The notes below the pieces were generated by a model. The model did not search any database. It was not told the DNA's origin and worked only from the letters and a program-made list of their open reading frames with translations. This document shows positions 47,945 through 57,934 of a stretch of DNA of 64,000 nucleotides, piece by piece. Position numbers and translations under genes: made by a program. How positions within the stretch are numbered: the first letter of the stretch is position 1; each line of letters starts with the position of its first letter. The stretch covers positions 62,001-126,000 of the forward strand of contig JARGPR010000009.1 in NCBI GenBank assembly GCA_029210125.1, given 5' to 3'. Source of the DNA: Pseudomonadales bacterium. Lineage in GTDB: Bacteria > Pseudomonadota > Gammaproteobacteria > Pseudomonadales > JAHRWD01.

Positions 47945-48319
47945 ATGGCACTTACCGCAAAAGAGATGATGCTGGAAGCACTGGCTCAACTGGAGCAGGT
48001 GAACATGACCGAGGCCCACAGCCTGCTTGAAAACCGTCAGGTTACATTGCTGGATATACGTGAAAAAGTAGAATTTGAGGCTGGCCATATTGACGGTGCA
48101 GAACATATATCCCGCGGCCTTCTGGAATTTATGATTGAGGCCCACCCTAAATTTTCCGATCGCTCGATTCCGGTTTTGGTGTATTGCAAAACCGGTGGTC
48201 GCAGCGCGTTGGCGGGTGCAACCCTCAAGCGCATGGGGTTTGAGAGAGTACTCAATTTGGAAGGTGGGTTTGACGCCTGGACCCAGGGCCAAAATATTCC
48301 CGAGGGTATGACTGATTAG
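47945..48319 (+). CDS. Rhodanese-like sulfurtransferase domain protein
   Basis: 124-residue single rhodanese domain that may carry a persulfide on a cysteine. The active-site loop VYCKTGGRSA carries the Cys, after LLDIREKVEFEAGHIDGAEHI (N-terminal rhodanese motif) and before RVLNLEGGFDAW (C-terminal motif). No signal peptide, so cytoplasmic. Partner unknown. Confidence 0.94.
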   Translation: MALTAKEMMLEALAQLEQVNMTEAHSLLENRQVTLLDIREKVEFEAGHIDGAEHISRGLLEFMIEAHPKFSDRSIPVLVYCKTGGRSALAGATLKRMGFERVLNLEGGFDAWTQGQNIPEGMTD

Positions 48320-48351
48320 CGATTTTACTGGCGTGTATTGCAAGTAAGCGC

Positions 48352-48390
48352 CTTCAGGTTGGGGGCTGTACCTGTTTCCCTAACCTGAAG
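48352..48390 (+). repeat. 14-bp hairpin between convergent genes
   Basis: CTTCAGGTTGGGGG pairs with TCCCTAACCTGAAG with two wobble pairs, between the rhodanese (+) and DUF1501 (-) stop codons. The loop is 11 bases. No T-run flanks it on either side, so a bidirectional terminator role is possible but not standard. Confidence 0.6.
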
Positions 48391-48474
48391 ATGTATAGGA
48401 GTTAAAATACCAATGGTTTTGGCGTAAAAGTACGCAACCATATGATCTCACGCTCTCATTCATTCGCGTGACCG

Positions 48475-50058
48475 CTAAATAGTTCCGCTCACAATAGATT
48501 CAAAGGCTGTCATATTATCCAGATTACCAAGGCCGTGCCCAGGGAACAGGGTTGAAAAATCACCCTGTTCGCCATGCAGTGCCATGTAATTTAGCAAGAT
48601 GGTGTTTACCAGCAGATTGACATTGTTGGCAGCCGGAGATGAAGCGGTTTCTACCGAAGCATCAGCGCGCATATAACCAAGTTGTTGATGCATGGCCTGC
48701 AGCTCTGGTGTGCCACCTATCAGATTTGCACGACCACCGGGGTTGTAAACCAAAAAGAATGGCGCTGCGGTTGAGCTATTGTCAGAGGTCCAAACGCCTT
48801 TTCCACGCCCATCTACCGATTCATCAATCATACCGTTGCTGGAAAGCGAACCATCACTGAATACATACATCATCAGTGGTACGCCTGCCCGTGCTGCGTA
48901 CTCAAGACATGCCCCCATGCATCTGCCGGCCCGCAGGTCTCTGAGTTCGCCAGTAGAGCGGTTGCCCGTATGATAATCGTACCCACCCATGGTGATAGTG
49001 CCCGCACCCGCGTATCCATTGATGACGAGCTTCATCACCGAAGCCGCTTTACGGAATTCCCTATCAGCCGCGAACTCCGCTTCACTGAAAATCCCTGCGC
49101 TGCCTACAATATCAGGGTCTAGTGAAGGGTCCAGTTCCGATGGGTTGCCAAACCGATCGGCGATATCAGCACTTTTTACGTAACCACATTCCACCAGCTG
49201 TTTAACAATCAGATCATTGGTGAGTTGAGTGTTCACTTGGCCTAGTTTGCTATTGCTGATTCGGTAGATCGACTCCATTACCGCAACGGCATCTTCTTGA
49301 TTCAATAACCCAATCAGATCACCAACATCCACCAGGCCGGTTACATCACTTGGTCGGTCTATTTTTGCAGGCCGACCTTCAGGATCAACCAGCATCGGTG
49401 GTGCCATTGAGTTACCGCCGGATTCGGAGCTAGATGAGCCGATCAGGTTAAGTAGCGAGCCATCGGCACCGGCGGCTCTGATACCGTACATCGGGTTGTG
49501 GGGATTATTACCGGTATCGTTGTCCGAGCGGGCCGGGATCACTGCACCATTGATATTGGAGCGAGTTCCTATTGAGGTGCGCTCCAGCATACCCCTTAAA
49601 AAACCGCTATCGGAATGAAATGCCAGACCCAGCTCAGTATTGATAAAGTCATTGAGTCCGGTGGTTGGATTGGCTATTGGTGGAATCATATCCCCCGGCA
49701 GTCCCAGCTTGTTGTATCCGGCGGTGCTCAGGAAATCGAGTTGTCCACCCCGTTGGCCAACCAATACATTAGAGCCTGCCAGACTGGCTCCACCCGCCAG
49801 ATCAAAACAGATGAAGGGGATTTTACCCGCTCCCTGGGTAGCAATACCGCAGTTTGATTTTAAATCTTCCATGTCGCCAGACAGGGCTGCCATTGCATTA
49901 CGGGGGTTGGCAAACATGCTGAACATTGAGGTACCGATGGCAGTACCCATCCCCGCCATAAAACCCTGTGATATAAAATCACGGCGTGAAACTGGGCGTT
50001 TATGGGCGGCGTGTCGGAGCGGTTCATCAACCGGAAGAACTTTCGGTATCCTGGACAT
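48475..50058 (-). CDS. DUF1501 family Tat-exported protein
   Basis: 527 residues with a twin-arginine signal (SRRDFI, about 24-29, then a hydrophobic stretch), so probably exported folded. The DUF1501 fold, related to sulfatases and alkaline phosphatases, is supported by FICFDLAGGASLAGSN, GGYDYHTG and MYVFSDGSLSSNG near residue 403. Metal-ligand identity is unclear and no activity is known for the family. It is the last gene of the minus-strand three-gene unit with 50122-52722 and 52725-53963, though a 63-bp gap separates it from the LamG gene. Confidence 0.9.
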   Translation of the reverse strand: MSRIPKVLPVDEPLRHAAHKRPVSRRDFISQGFMAGMGTAIGTSMFSMFANPRNAMAALSGDMEDLKSNCGIATQGAGKIPFICFDLAGGASLAGSNVLVGQRGGQLDFLSTAGYNKLGLPGDMIPPIANPTTGLNDFINTELGLAFHSDSGFLRGMLERTSIGTRSNINGAVIPARSDNDTGNNPHNPMYGIRAAGADGSLLNLIGSSSSESGGNSMAPPMLVDPEGRPAKIDRPSDVTGLVDVGDLIGLLNQEDAVAVMESIYRISNSKLGQVNTQLTNDLIVKQLVECGYVKSADIADRFGNPSELDPSLDPDIVGSAGIFSEAEFAADREFRKAASVMKLVINGYAGAGTITMGGYDYHTGNRSTGELRDLRAGRCMGACLEYAARAGVPLMMYVFSDGSLSSNGMIDESVDGRGKGVWTSDNSSTAAPFFLVYNPGGRANLIGGTPELQAMHQQLGYMRADASVETASSPAANNVNLLVNTILLNYMALHGEQGDFSTLFPGHGLGNLDNMTAFESIVSGTI

Positions 50059-50121
50059 GGTTAATTCCTGCCTGTGGAGTGAGTGTAAAACAACTGAATC
50101 ATTGCGTTATTGAACCAACCG

Positions 50122-52722
50122 TTATTGAACCAGTATAGCTGCGCTACCTAAGGTTGAAGCGCACATCGCTTTGACAATGGTTTTAGTCCGGGTGCTGTCG
50201 CAACCGGTTGGACAGGCGCTGGTCAGACGATCGAATAAATTGTTGGCATTGGTGCCAGCGGGACCTATCAGTTCAGCTTTCAGAGTTGCTAGATCGATGG
50301 TTGATGTAAGCGCAGTGCCTGAGGCATCTGGCAGACCAACCATTTTATTAAAGATCTGAGTGACGACCTGATTCTTCTCAGAGGAGTCGCCGCTGCCGAA
50401 TGCGGTCGCGACATTTTGTTCGAAACCAAATCCGGCACCGAAAAAATTATCCCGCAATGTTGAATCTTCGACCAACTCATTACAGTAACGAATTGCCAGC
50501 TGTGTGACCGCCATCTGGTGTGTGGAGAGGAAGGTGTCGATATCTTCCTGTGGCGGTAATTGCTGCATGATGGTCTGATAGGTGGTTGCAACCGCTGATG
50601 TAGTTTGATCGACGCCGGTTACGGCGGCCATGGAGGCATTGATTTCAGCGAAGGTGCGCACGCCGATGTCCGATATTGGCGCCAAGTCAGTTGGGGGGGG
50701 CGGTAGTACCGTCGTCGCGTCGACCTCGGGGCCGAGGTGGCTGCCGAGCACCTCAAAAGTCAGAAAGAACTGATCGGAAGCCGGCCCGTTTTCCAGGCTG
50801 ATAATGGTTCCCATGGGAGACATTACCTGGCCTGAGTCACCGTAGTCGCTATCGTTGAGCGTGATGTCCAAATTACTGTAGCTTTGGCCCGCAATCGCTT
50901 CTTTGCCGTTGATACCGATCCGCATTCCTTTCACGCTGATATTGCCGATTGTGGCTGAGGTGTCGAGGCTGAGAAAAAATGGTTTGTTGAACAGGTAGCT
51001 GTAACTATCGAACTGGCTGACCTCAAAAATGATATAACTTTCAGGTACATTGACCAGGTGAGCAACACTAAATAATAGGTAGAAACGTTGTCCGACACCG
51101 ACATTAAAGTTCTGTGTGATTTGATCAACAGTAAGCGCACGATTGTGGATGGCGACTAATCGGATATTGCCCTGCCATACCCGGTCATTGGAGGGTTCGT
51201 TTCCAAGAGCCAGTGCAAAGCTATCATCCCAACCGGTTAGGGTACCACCGGCTTCGGAATCCGCTGTGGTTCTCAGGGTGCCATTTACGTATATCTGACG
51301 TCCGTTTATCGGATCATAATTCACGACAACATGTTGCAGGGTGGCCTGAAGTACTTCATCGGCATCGGCGGTTGAAACAGCCGGTTCGCCATTGGCTCCT
51401 GTAGTGCTGCTGCGGTTAAGCGCATCGTAGTTGTAGAGGGTTTGTCCGAGGGTAAAGTTACGAGCACTGGACCCACCAGAGTAACTAATAATTCCGGCGG
51501 GACCTTCCTGCGTGACGTTAGCAGGTGCAACCCAGGCTTCGATAGAGTATTCCCCGGTTGCGGTAATGAGATCATGTAACTTTTTACTGTTACCGGTAGT
51601 GCCCTGGGCTTTGCCGTTGGGTACTTCAATACCCCAACCACCGACCCAGCTATAGTCGCCGGTAAGCGTCAAGTCGAGAGCTGGCTCGACACCACTTGTA
51701 TCAAAGGCCGTATTTCCTGATCCCGTTTTGAATTGGTAAAGCGCGATTACGTTGGTCTCGTATCGGCCACCGCCACTGGCAACTATGCCATCCCCGACCA
51801 GAGTCAGGGCTTTACTAAGTACTAAATCTGGGTCGATTGCAGTGGTTGATATACCCGCGCTGAAAGCTTCAATCGCGCCGACCAGTTCATCAGCGTCGTC
51901 GTCGCAGACTCCGCTCCAACAGTTATGGAACTCGCTGCGTAATCGAATTACGAGCCGTGAATTCTCAGCATTATCAAGGGATATTTTGTTTTTAGCTGCA
52001 TCGTAGGCAACGTCCAGATCAGCACTTGCAAAGAAAGGTGCCTGGGGCGTAGCTGCGCTATCGGAGTGGCATGAAGCGCAATTGGCAGCCAGTATTGGAT
52101 GAATGGTCGCGCCAAAGTTGCTGGCGTCGGCTGGGAAAGTTTTAGTGGCTCCAGCGTCCTGTAGAGTGGGCGCCTGCAATACAATCGAATTGGTAGTAGA
52201 ACCACTGCCACCAGCCCAGGCGGTGATATAAGCGGTCATTATATCGCCGCATGCGCTGTTGCTGGATAACCAGCAATTGTGCCCGGAAGTTACCTTGGTT
52301 ACCAACCGCGAATCGCCTGGTGCGGTCAGATCAACCAGTGGATTGGTAACGGAATAGGCTGTGTTGATGTCATCGCTTTGAACGAAGGTAGGGGTTTGCC
52401 CGCCGGTGCTATGACAGCTGCCACAGCGGTTTTCTGAAATCAGGTTGTCCCAGACATTCAATTTGAATTGCTGGACATCAGCGGTGCTTGGTGCCGGGCC
52501 AGTATAGTTGGTGGCTACTGTTGTGGTGGTGTTTGGCAGTGATGCGTTGTCTTCTCCACCACCTGCGGTACAGCCACCAAGAAATGTGATTGCGGCGGCA
52601 ACGGCGATAAATTTCTTACTCCGTATTGTGGCTTCCAAAACGGTTCCAAAAGTTGTTTCCAAAAAAAGAGTAGACGCTTTTTTAACGGGTGTATTCGGTA
52701 CAGACATTGTTGAGTAGTTCAT
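50122..52722 (-). CDS. LamG-domain lipoprotein with two CxxCH (possible haem) motifs
   Basis: 866 residues. The AGGGGG ribosome site sits 6 bases before the ATG, fixing this start although the signal region is unusually late (hydrophobic at about 38-50, lipobox FLGGC with Cys51). Two repeated units follow, each with CxxCH (Cys100-His104 and Cys215-His219) and a downstream HNCW-x-C element. A LamG/concanavalin-like lectin domain occupies about 325-545 (YSIEAWVAP, RQIYVNGTL). The rest is unrecognised. Whether haem is bound is inferred only from CxxCH. It starts 3 bases after the upstream gene, so the pair is clearly coupled. Confidence 0.9.
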   Translation of the reverse strand: MNYSTMSVPNTPVKKASTLFLETTFGTVLEATIRSKKFIAVAAAITFLGGCTAGGGEDNASLPNTTTTVATNYTGPAPSTADVQQFKLNVWDNLISENRCGSCHSTGGQTPTFVQSDDINTAYSVTNPLVDLTAPGDSRLVTKVTSGHNCWLSSNSACGDIMTAYITAWAGGSGSTTNSIVLQAPTLQDAGATKTFPADASNFGATIHPILAANCASCHSDSAATPQAPFFASADLDVAYDAAKNKISLDNAENSRLVIRLRSEFHNCWSGVCDDDADELVGAIEAFSAGISTTAIDPDLVLSKALTLVGDGIVASGGGRYETNVIALYQFKTGSGNTAFDTSGVEPALDLTLTGDYSWVGGWGIEVPNGKAQGTTGNSKKLHDLITATGEYSIEAWVAPANVTQEGPAGIISYSGGSSARNFTLGQTLYNYDALNRSSTTGANGEPAVSTADADEVLQATLQHVVVNYDPINGRQIYVNGTLRTTADSEAGGTLTGWDDSFALALGNEPSNDRVWQGNIRLVAIHNRALTVDQITQNFNVGVGQRFYLLFSVAHLVNVPESYIIFEVSQFDSYSYLFNKPFFLSLDTSATIGNISVKGMRIGINGKEAIAGQSYSNLDITLNDSDYGDSGQVMSPMGTIISLENGPASDQFFLTFEVLGSHLGPEVDATTVLPPPPTDLAPISDIGVRTFAEINASMAAVTGVDQTTSAVATTYQTIMQQLPPQEDIDTFLSTHQMAVTQLAIRYCNELVEDSTLRDNFFGAGFGFEQNVATAFGSGDSSEKNQVVTQIFNKMVGLPDASGTALTSTIDLATLKAELIGPAGTNANNLFDRLTSACPTGCDSTRTKTIVKAMCASTLGSAAILVQ

Positions 52723-52724
52723 CG

Positions 52725-53963
52725 TTATCCCCCTATGCAGTAGGCAGCAGACTCAGCAAATACCTGTTTGAGGTTATAGCCGGATTTGAATGAGGTGGTC
52801 ATCGAGCTGATTTGAGCACGGTCGGTAGCATCTACAGCAGGCCGTAAACACACGGATTTGAATACTTTTTTGACCTGGCAACTGGCAAAGGCTTCGCTGT
52901 TTGCCAGCTCCTGGCCCATCGATTTTGCACCATTGCCCCCCGATGGTAGTCCAGTATCCCATCCCAGTAGCGAATTTGGGCCATTGCGCCAGTAGTTGTC
53001 CCAGCGGTCGTCGAGGGTGACGTATCCCGGTTTAAAGTTATCGTTGTTGTTGTGGTATTTTTTTTGCACCTGGGTTCCGGTAACCGAATCCACTGCCCCC
53101 ACATCATTGTAGACAAGTTGGCCATTGTTCCCTTCCGGGTCATTGGTTACGTCGTGGGCAAATTCATAGTAGGCGAAGGCCTGGGTTAAGGGGTCCATGC
53201 CGGCATGGCAGCCAAGGCAGTTGTTCATGAAGATGCGGCTATCACCCCCGGGGCTTCGTGACACATCCTGCCGAATTCGGTCGCTGGAACGTGTGACATC
53301 CTTGAGTGGCTCGAGATCGGTACAGAGCTGGTTCATCAGGGTAAACCGAAACATCGCTCGATTCGTGCCATCAATAAAAAATGCTTTGGCAGCGGCTCGG
53401 GTTGTGGTGACGCCGGCGGCTGCAGAGGCAGGGAAATTGCTTACCGAGGACTGGGTGGTTTCGACCAACCCGGTGGTCATATCGATATTTTGCGCTTCGA
53501 TCTGCTGGTAATGGGTATTGTTGGTGGTGGAGTAGGGCGTTAATCCCAGTGACGGGTCGGCTACATAAAGAATGTCATCGTAGAGAATTTTTCTAAAGTC
53601 ATAGTCATCCCTAACAATGCCAATGACAGTTGCGGTGTAATCGTTTAAATCGGCGAAAACAGTTTGTGCTTCGTTAGTCCAGGGTGTGACCAGATTTTTT
53701 AACGTGACGGAGTAAAAGGCCGGGTTGTTCATAGCTACCGTAGCGGCCCCTAAAACATCTCCGCTAGCTACTAATGTTTCCATATTATTGAGAACCGTTT
53801 CGCTGGGTGGAACACCGGCAAGTCGATCGTGCATCCGTTTGGCTTGTTCGCGACTGCCTCCAAAGCTCGGTTGAGATAACAGCACGCTGCACAATAGTAG
53901 CAATACGGTCGAAGTTGTTTTTTTGCCAATCTCTTTAGAGGGATTATATCTGCCGAGCTTCAT
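52725..53963 (-). CDS. DUF1588/DUF1585-like exported protein with a CxxCH motif
   Basis: 412 residues with a signal peptide (LLLLCSVLLSQPSFGGS). Residues about 185-262 resemble DUF1588 (RAAAKAFFIDGTNRAMFRF, and NNCLGCHAGMDPLTQAF with Cys249 and His253), and the end resembles DUF1585 (ELANSEAFASCQVKKVFKS). These domains are best known from large planctomycete cytochrome proteins; this is a short relative without the DUF1587/1592/1595 core. First gene of the minus-strand unit, divergent from 54255-56927. Confidence 0.87.
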   Translation of the reverse strand: MKLGRYNPSKEIGKKTTSTVLLLLCSVLLSQPSFGGSREQAKRMHDRLAGVPPSETVLNNMETLVASGDVLGAATVAMNNPAFYSVTLKNLVTPWTNEAQTVFADLNDYTATVIGIVRDDYDFRKILYDDILYVADPSLGLTPYSTTNNTHYQQIEAQNIDMTTGLVETTQSSVSNFPASAAAGVTTTRAAAKAFFIDGTNRAMFRFTLMNQLCTDLEPLKDVTRSSDRIRQDVSRSPGGDSRIFMNNCLGCHAGMDPLTQAFAYYEFAHDVTNDPEGNNGQLVYNDVGAVDSVTGTQVQKKYHNNNDNFKPGYVTLDDRWDNYWRNGPNSLLGWDTGLPSGGNGAKSMGQELANSEAFASCQVKKVFKSVCLRPAVDATDRAQISSMTTSFKSGYNLKQVFAESAAYCIGG

Positions 53964-54254
53964 AGCGTTGGCTCCTGAATTTTCTGATACCGGGTTGCCG
54001 ATATCGGTTTGCCCAATATGTGGCGTATAGGCAATAAGAATACAAACAAAATATTGAAAAGCATGTGGTTAGGGCGGAATAGGAGATCTGCCTCACACAT
54101 TGCGGGGTGGGTTGTTGGGGAATGTATACATAGTTCACAAAAAAACGGTAATTGGCTGGCGCTATGAAGCTGAGCAGTTACCCTTTTAAACTAGCAACAA
54201 CCTTTTAGCACTTTCATAGCAGCAAAACATAAGCTTAGCAGCAAGGCACGGGCC
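53964..54254. promoter_or_regulatory. Divergent intergenic region between two CxxCH genes
   Basis: The only non-coding stretch between the minus-strand unit and the HzsA-related gene. It must contain both promoters. No clear -10/-35 pair or hairpin stands out to me. Confidence 0.4.
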
Positions 54255-56927
54255 GTGATCTATTCCATAAAAAATAAAACCCTATCGTTATTAGTGCTGG
54301 TACCTTTTTTATGGATGATTTCTGGCTGTGAAGAGGGTTTTGGGGTTACAAACTCTGACCAGCAACCGGATGCGGTGGCGGTTGATTTTGCCATCGCCTA
54401 TGTGAAACGGCCGCTTCCCGTCGATGAAGATGAGGATCCCATATCACAGGATTTACGAGAAGTAGTGGAGTTTAATCCTGGCGCTGAACTGCGCATTCGT
54501 GATCGCGCAGCGGTTTCGGCGGCAGATCGAGTTATCACCGCAGGTATTTTTACCGCCGGTGAACTATACGACGTAAAGGATCTTCAGCCTTCATACGATG
54601 GTGAATCCATATTATTTTCAATGCGAGCACCGGATATTCCAGGCGCTGACGACGAAGATCAGCCGAAGTGGAATATCTGGGAATATAACGCGGAAACCGA
54701 TAGCGTTCGGCGCATTATCAGCTCGGATATATCCGCCGAGGCCGGACACGATATTTCACCGAACTACCTGCCCGACGGACGCATACTGTTTTCATCCAGC
54801 CGCCAGCGCCAATCAAAAGCCATCTTGCTAGATGAGAGTAAACCCCAGTTCACCGCATCCGATGAACGTCGTCGTGAAGACGCCATGATGCTGCACGTAA
54901 TGAATTCGGATGGTAGCAATATTCGCCAGATCACCTTCAACCCAAGCCATGATCTAGATCCTACGGTACTCAATGATGGCACCATTTTGTATAGCCGATG
55001 GGACCATGTTGCAAATCTGAATCAGATGAATCTGTATACCTTAAACCCCGATGGTACTGAACATAGCCTGCTGTATGGCCGAAACAGCCACAATACCGGC
55101 ACCAACAATTCAGCGGTGCAATTTGTTGGCGCTCGACAGTCCCAGAATGGCGATATTTTGGCGATGTTGCAGCCTACATCAAGCAGCCATTATGGTGGTG
55201 ATATTGTAAAAATCGACACCGAGAACTTTATTGATAATAGCCAATCGGTACGTGGATATGGCGGCGCAGCGACAACGGCACAGTTGACGCTATTTGATGA
55301 CACGGTTAGAACCGACAATGCGCCTTCTCCCGGTGGTCGATATAGCTCGTTTTTCCCACTCTACGATGGTACGGATCGAGTGCTTGCTAGTTGGAGCCAG
55401 TGTGTGCTGGAAAAGACAGATCCGGTGACCATGGTTGTTTCGGTCTTGATCTGTAATGACGAAAATCTTGCGGATCCCGATGCCGTTGAGGCATCTCCCA
55501 ATTACAGTATCTGGATGATTGATACTGCGGCGGATACACGATTGCCGGTGGTCATTGCAGAACCGAAAACGTTCTTTAGCGATATCGTCATTATGAAGGA
55601 GCGGACTTTTCCACCTATCATTGCCGATAAACAAGGCGGTGTGGAGCTGGATCAAGGTTTGGTAGATGACGAACTAGCTGTGGTGCATATTCGTAGCGTC
55701 TATGATATCGACGGGGTTGATACTACAAGTGGTGGCATTGCAGCGTTGGCAGATCCCCTTATTACCAACGCTGATGCAAGGGCCGCGCGGTTTTTACGTA
55801 TCGTCAAATCGGTTGCGATTCCTGACGATGATCTGGTTGACCTGAACGGTCGGGATTTTGGGCGCAGCACCGCACAGCTGATGCGTGAAATTATTGGTTA
55901 TGTACCAATTGAGCCGGATGGGTCGGTAAAAATGAAGGTGCCAGCGAACGTGCCATTGGCCTTTAGCGTATTGGACAAAAGCGGCAAACGTATCACCGCT
56001 CGACATAGAAACTGGATTCAGTTAATGCCCGGTGAAGAGCTGGAGTGTGTAGGCTGCCATCAGGCAAATAGTGCACTACCCCATGGTAGGGTGGATGCGG
56101 AACCACTTTCTGTAAATGCGGGCGCACCCACCAGTGGTGCGCAGTTCCCGAATACCGAGCCGGCGCTTCTGGCCGATATCGGTGAAAGCATGGCCACAAC
56201 CTATGCGCGTATTAACGGAGTACGTTCTCCGACGGTGGATCCGGCTTATGTTGATGACTGGACTGACCCAGCGGTGCGGGCTAAGGATGCATCATTTTCC
56301 TATTCGTATCAGGATCTTACGACGGATGTGCCAACTTCCGCAGCCTGTCAGACAAGCTGGAATAACCTTTGCCGGATTACCATCAACTATCCGGAACAGA
56401 TCCACCCAATCTGGCAAGTCGTGCGGCAAATTCTTGATGTCAACGGCATGCTAGTTGCGGATAACAGCTGCCAGAGTTGCCACAACTCGCAGGATGAGAT
56501 GGGTAACCCGCAGGTTCCTGCCGCTCAGCTTGATCTACGTGATGGCCCATCAACAGATGAACCGGAGCACCTGACCAGCTACCGTGAATTAATGTTTAAC
56601 GATAACCAGGTTGTGCTGGATATGGGGGTACTGGTGGATCAAATGACGCCAGTGTTAGATGCCAATGGCGACCCCGTATTTGAGGTCGATGCTAATGGCG
56701 ATCTGATTCTGGATATCAACGGTGACCCAATCCCAGTGATGCAAACCACCAATGTTGCTGCATCAATGTCTACAGCAGGCGCCAACTCCAGTGCTCGGTT
56801 TTACAGTCTGTTTGAAAGCGGTGGTAGCCATGCTGGGTATCTCAACGATGCCGAATTGCGTTTGATCTATGAATGGCTGGATATTGGTGGCCAGTATTAC
56901 AACAATCCATTTAGTGCACCTCAGTAG
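54255..56927 (+). CDS. HzsA-related lipoprotein with PD40 repeats and two CxxCH motifs
   Basis: 890 residues. GTG start with an AAGG site 8 bases upstream; lipobox ISGCEE (signal 10-25). Residues about 110-300 contain TolB-like PD40 repeats (SYDGESILFSMRAPD, NYLPDGRILFSSSRQ, LNDGTILYSRWDH) forming a likely propeller. Two CxxCH motifs follow (Cys598-His602 in ECVGCHQ and Cys739-His743 in CQSCHN). Three Asp/Asn/Gly calcium-loop-like units (DANGD, DANGD, DINGD) are near 800-825. The family shares the name of the hydrazine synthase alpha subunit but lacks its other partners here, so hydrazine synthesis is not implied. Divergent from the DUF1588-like gene across 291 bp. Confidence 0.88.
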   Translation: MIYSIKNKTLSLLVLVPFLWMISGCEEGFGVTNSDQQPDAVAVDFAIAYVKRPLPVDEDEDPISQDLREVVEFNPGAELRIRDRAAVSAADRVITAGIFTAGELYDVKDLQPSYDGESILFSMRAPDIPGADDEDQPKWNIWEYNAETDSVRRIISSDISAEAGHDISPNYLPDGRILFSSSRQRQSKAILLDESKPQFTASDERRREDAMMLHVMNSDGSNIRQITFNPSHDLDPTVLNDGTILYSRWDHVANLNQMNLYTLNPDGTEHSLLYGRNSHNTGTNNSAVQFVGARQSQNGDILAMLQPTSSSHYGGDIVKIDTENFIDNSQSVRGYGGAATTAQLTLFDDTVRTDNAPSPGGRYSSFFPLYDGTDRVLASWSQCVLEKTDPVTMVVSVLICNDENLADPDAVEASPNYSIWMIDTAADTRLPVVIAEPKTFFSDIVIMKERTFPPIIADKQGGVELDQGLVDDELAVVHIRSVYDIDGVDTTSGGIAALADPLITNADARAARFLRIVKSVAIPDDDLVDLNGRDFGRSTAQLMREIIGYVPIEPDGSVKMKVPANVPLAFSVLDKSGKRITARHRNWIQLMPGEELECVGCHQANSALPHGRVDAEPLSVNAGAPTSGAQFPNTEPALLADIGESMATTYARINGVRSPTVDPAYVDDWTDPAVRAKDASFSYSYQDLTTDVPTSAACQTSWNNLCRITINYPEQIHPIWQVVRQILDVNGMLVADNSCQSCHNSQDEMGNPQVPAAQLDLRDGPSTDEPEHLTSYRELMFNDNQVVLDMGVLVDQMTPVLDANGDPVFEVDANGDLILDINGDPIPVMQTTNVAASMSTAGANSSARFYSLFESGGSHAGYLNDAELRLIYEWLDIGGQYYNNPFSAPQ

Positions 56928-57094
56928 CCTCAATGAAATCGTTTCGATAGCGCTCAAGTTTGCGACTGATTTCACAACTTGATTGGTCCCGGAGATGGTT
57001 TGGGAAATAGTTCGGGAAATTGGGAACCAGTTCCAGATAATCCATCTACACTTATCCATACTTTGAGTCATAGATTAATGAGAGTTTAAACAGC

Positions 57095-57934
57095 GTGACC
57101 AGGATTCGGCTGATGGGAGCATTGCTCTCGATCAGAAAGCAGAAAACCAAAAATATTGGGGTAGGGTTAGCGTTACTCGTTGCGATTTTTACCGGTTCAA
57201 CTTGCGCAGAAACGGTTGCAGATGGCGGTTTCGAGTTGAATGACAATGCCGAAATCATCAGGTCTGCAAACTGGGTTGAGGTCAATGACCCCTATATTGA
57301 ATTTCATACCGGGCCAGGGGCAAGGTATCCGATTGTTTATGTCGTAGAGAGGGGAGATTCAGTAGAAATTCTAAAGGAAAAAACCGGTTGGTTTAAGGTC
57401 GTGACGGCGACCGGCGAAAGCGGCTGGGTTAGTCGTTCACAAATGGAGAAAACGCTGTTACCGACCGGAACGGAATTTACAGTAACGGATGTCAGTGCAG
57501 GTGACTTTGGCAAACGAACCTTTGAGGGCGGTGTTGGTATAGGTGATTTTGAGGGGGCCAGGTTGATGTCAATATATCTGGACTACCGCTTTTCAGAAAC
57601 CCTGTCCGCAGAGGTTTCGCTTTATCAAATAAACGGGAATTTTTCGAGTAGCCAGCTAGTCTCGGTGGGATTTATAAATCAGCCATTTAGCAACTGGAGC
57701 GTTTCACCCTTTATGTTTCTCGGAACGGGTGCGGTACAAACAGACCCAAAAACCGCATTGGTTCAGAGTGAACAAAGAACAGATCAAATTGTGACCGTCG
57801 GCTTGGGTGTGAAAGCATACCTTACCAAACGATTCATATTGCGAGCTGAATACAAAGAACACATTGTCTTAACCAACCGAAGTAAAAACGAGAAAATTGG
57901 CGAATGGAAAACTGGCTTCAGCGTATTTTTTTGA
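57095..57934 (+). CDS. SH3-domain outer-membrane beta-barrel protein
   Basis: 279 residues. An N-terminal signal (IGVGLALLVAIFTGSTCAE) is followed by a bacterial SH3 domain (about 50-112, IEFHTGPGARYPIVYVVERGD and WVSRSQME), then a beta-barrel-like region (MSIYLDYRFSETLSAEVSLYQ and a C-terminal GEWKTGFSVFF ending in Phe, as for outer-membrane proteins). It overlaps the next gene by one base (TGATG). SH3 domains usually bind peptidoglycan, so it may bridge wall and outer membrane; this is an inference. Confidence 0.83.
   Translation: MTRIRLMGALLSIRKQKTKNIGVGLALLVAIFTGSTCAETVADGGFELNDNAEIIRSANWVEVNDPYIEFHTGPGARYPIVYVVERGDSVEILKEKTGWFKVVTATGESGWVSRSQMEKTLLPTGTEFTVTDVSAGDFGKRTFEGGVGIGDFEGARLMSIYLDYRFSETLSAEVSLYQINGNFSSSQLVSVGFINQPFSNWSVSPFMFLGTGAVQTDPKTALVQSEQRTDQIVTVGLGVKAYLTKRFILRAEYKEHIVLTNRSKNEKIGEWKTGFSVFF

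Noticed and set aside
54255-56927. Hydrazine synthesis by the HzsA-related gene
   Set aside because: Only the alpha-subunit-like gene is present; no beta/gamma subunit or hydrazine dehydrogenase genes are in the window, and the family is wider than anammox.
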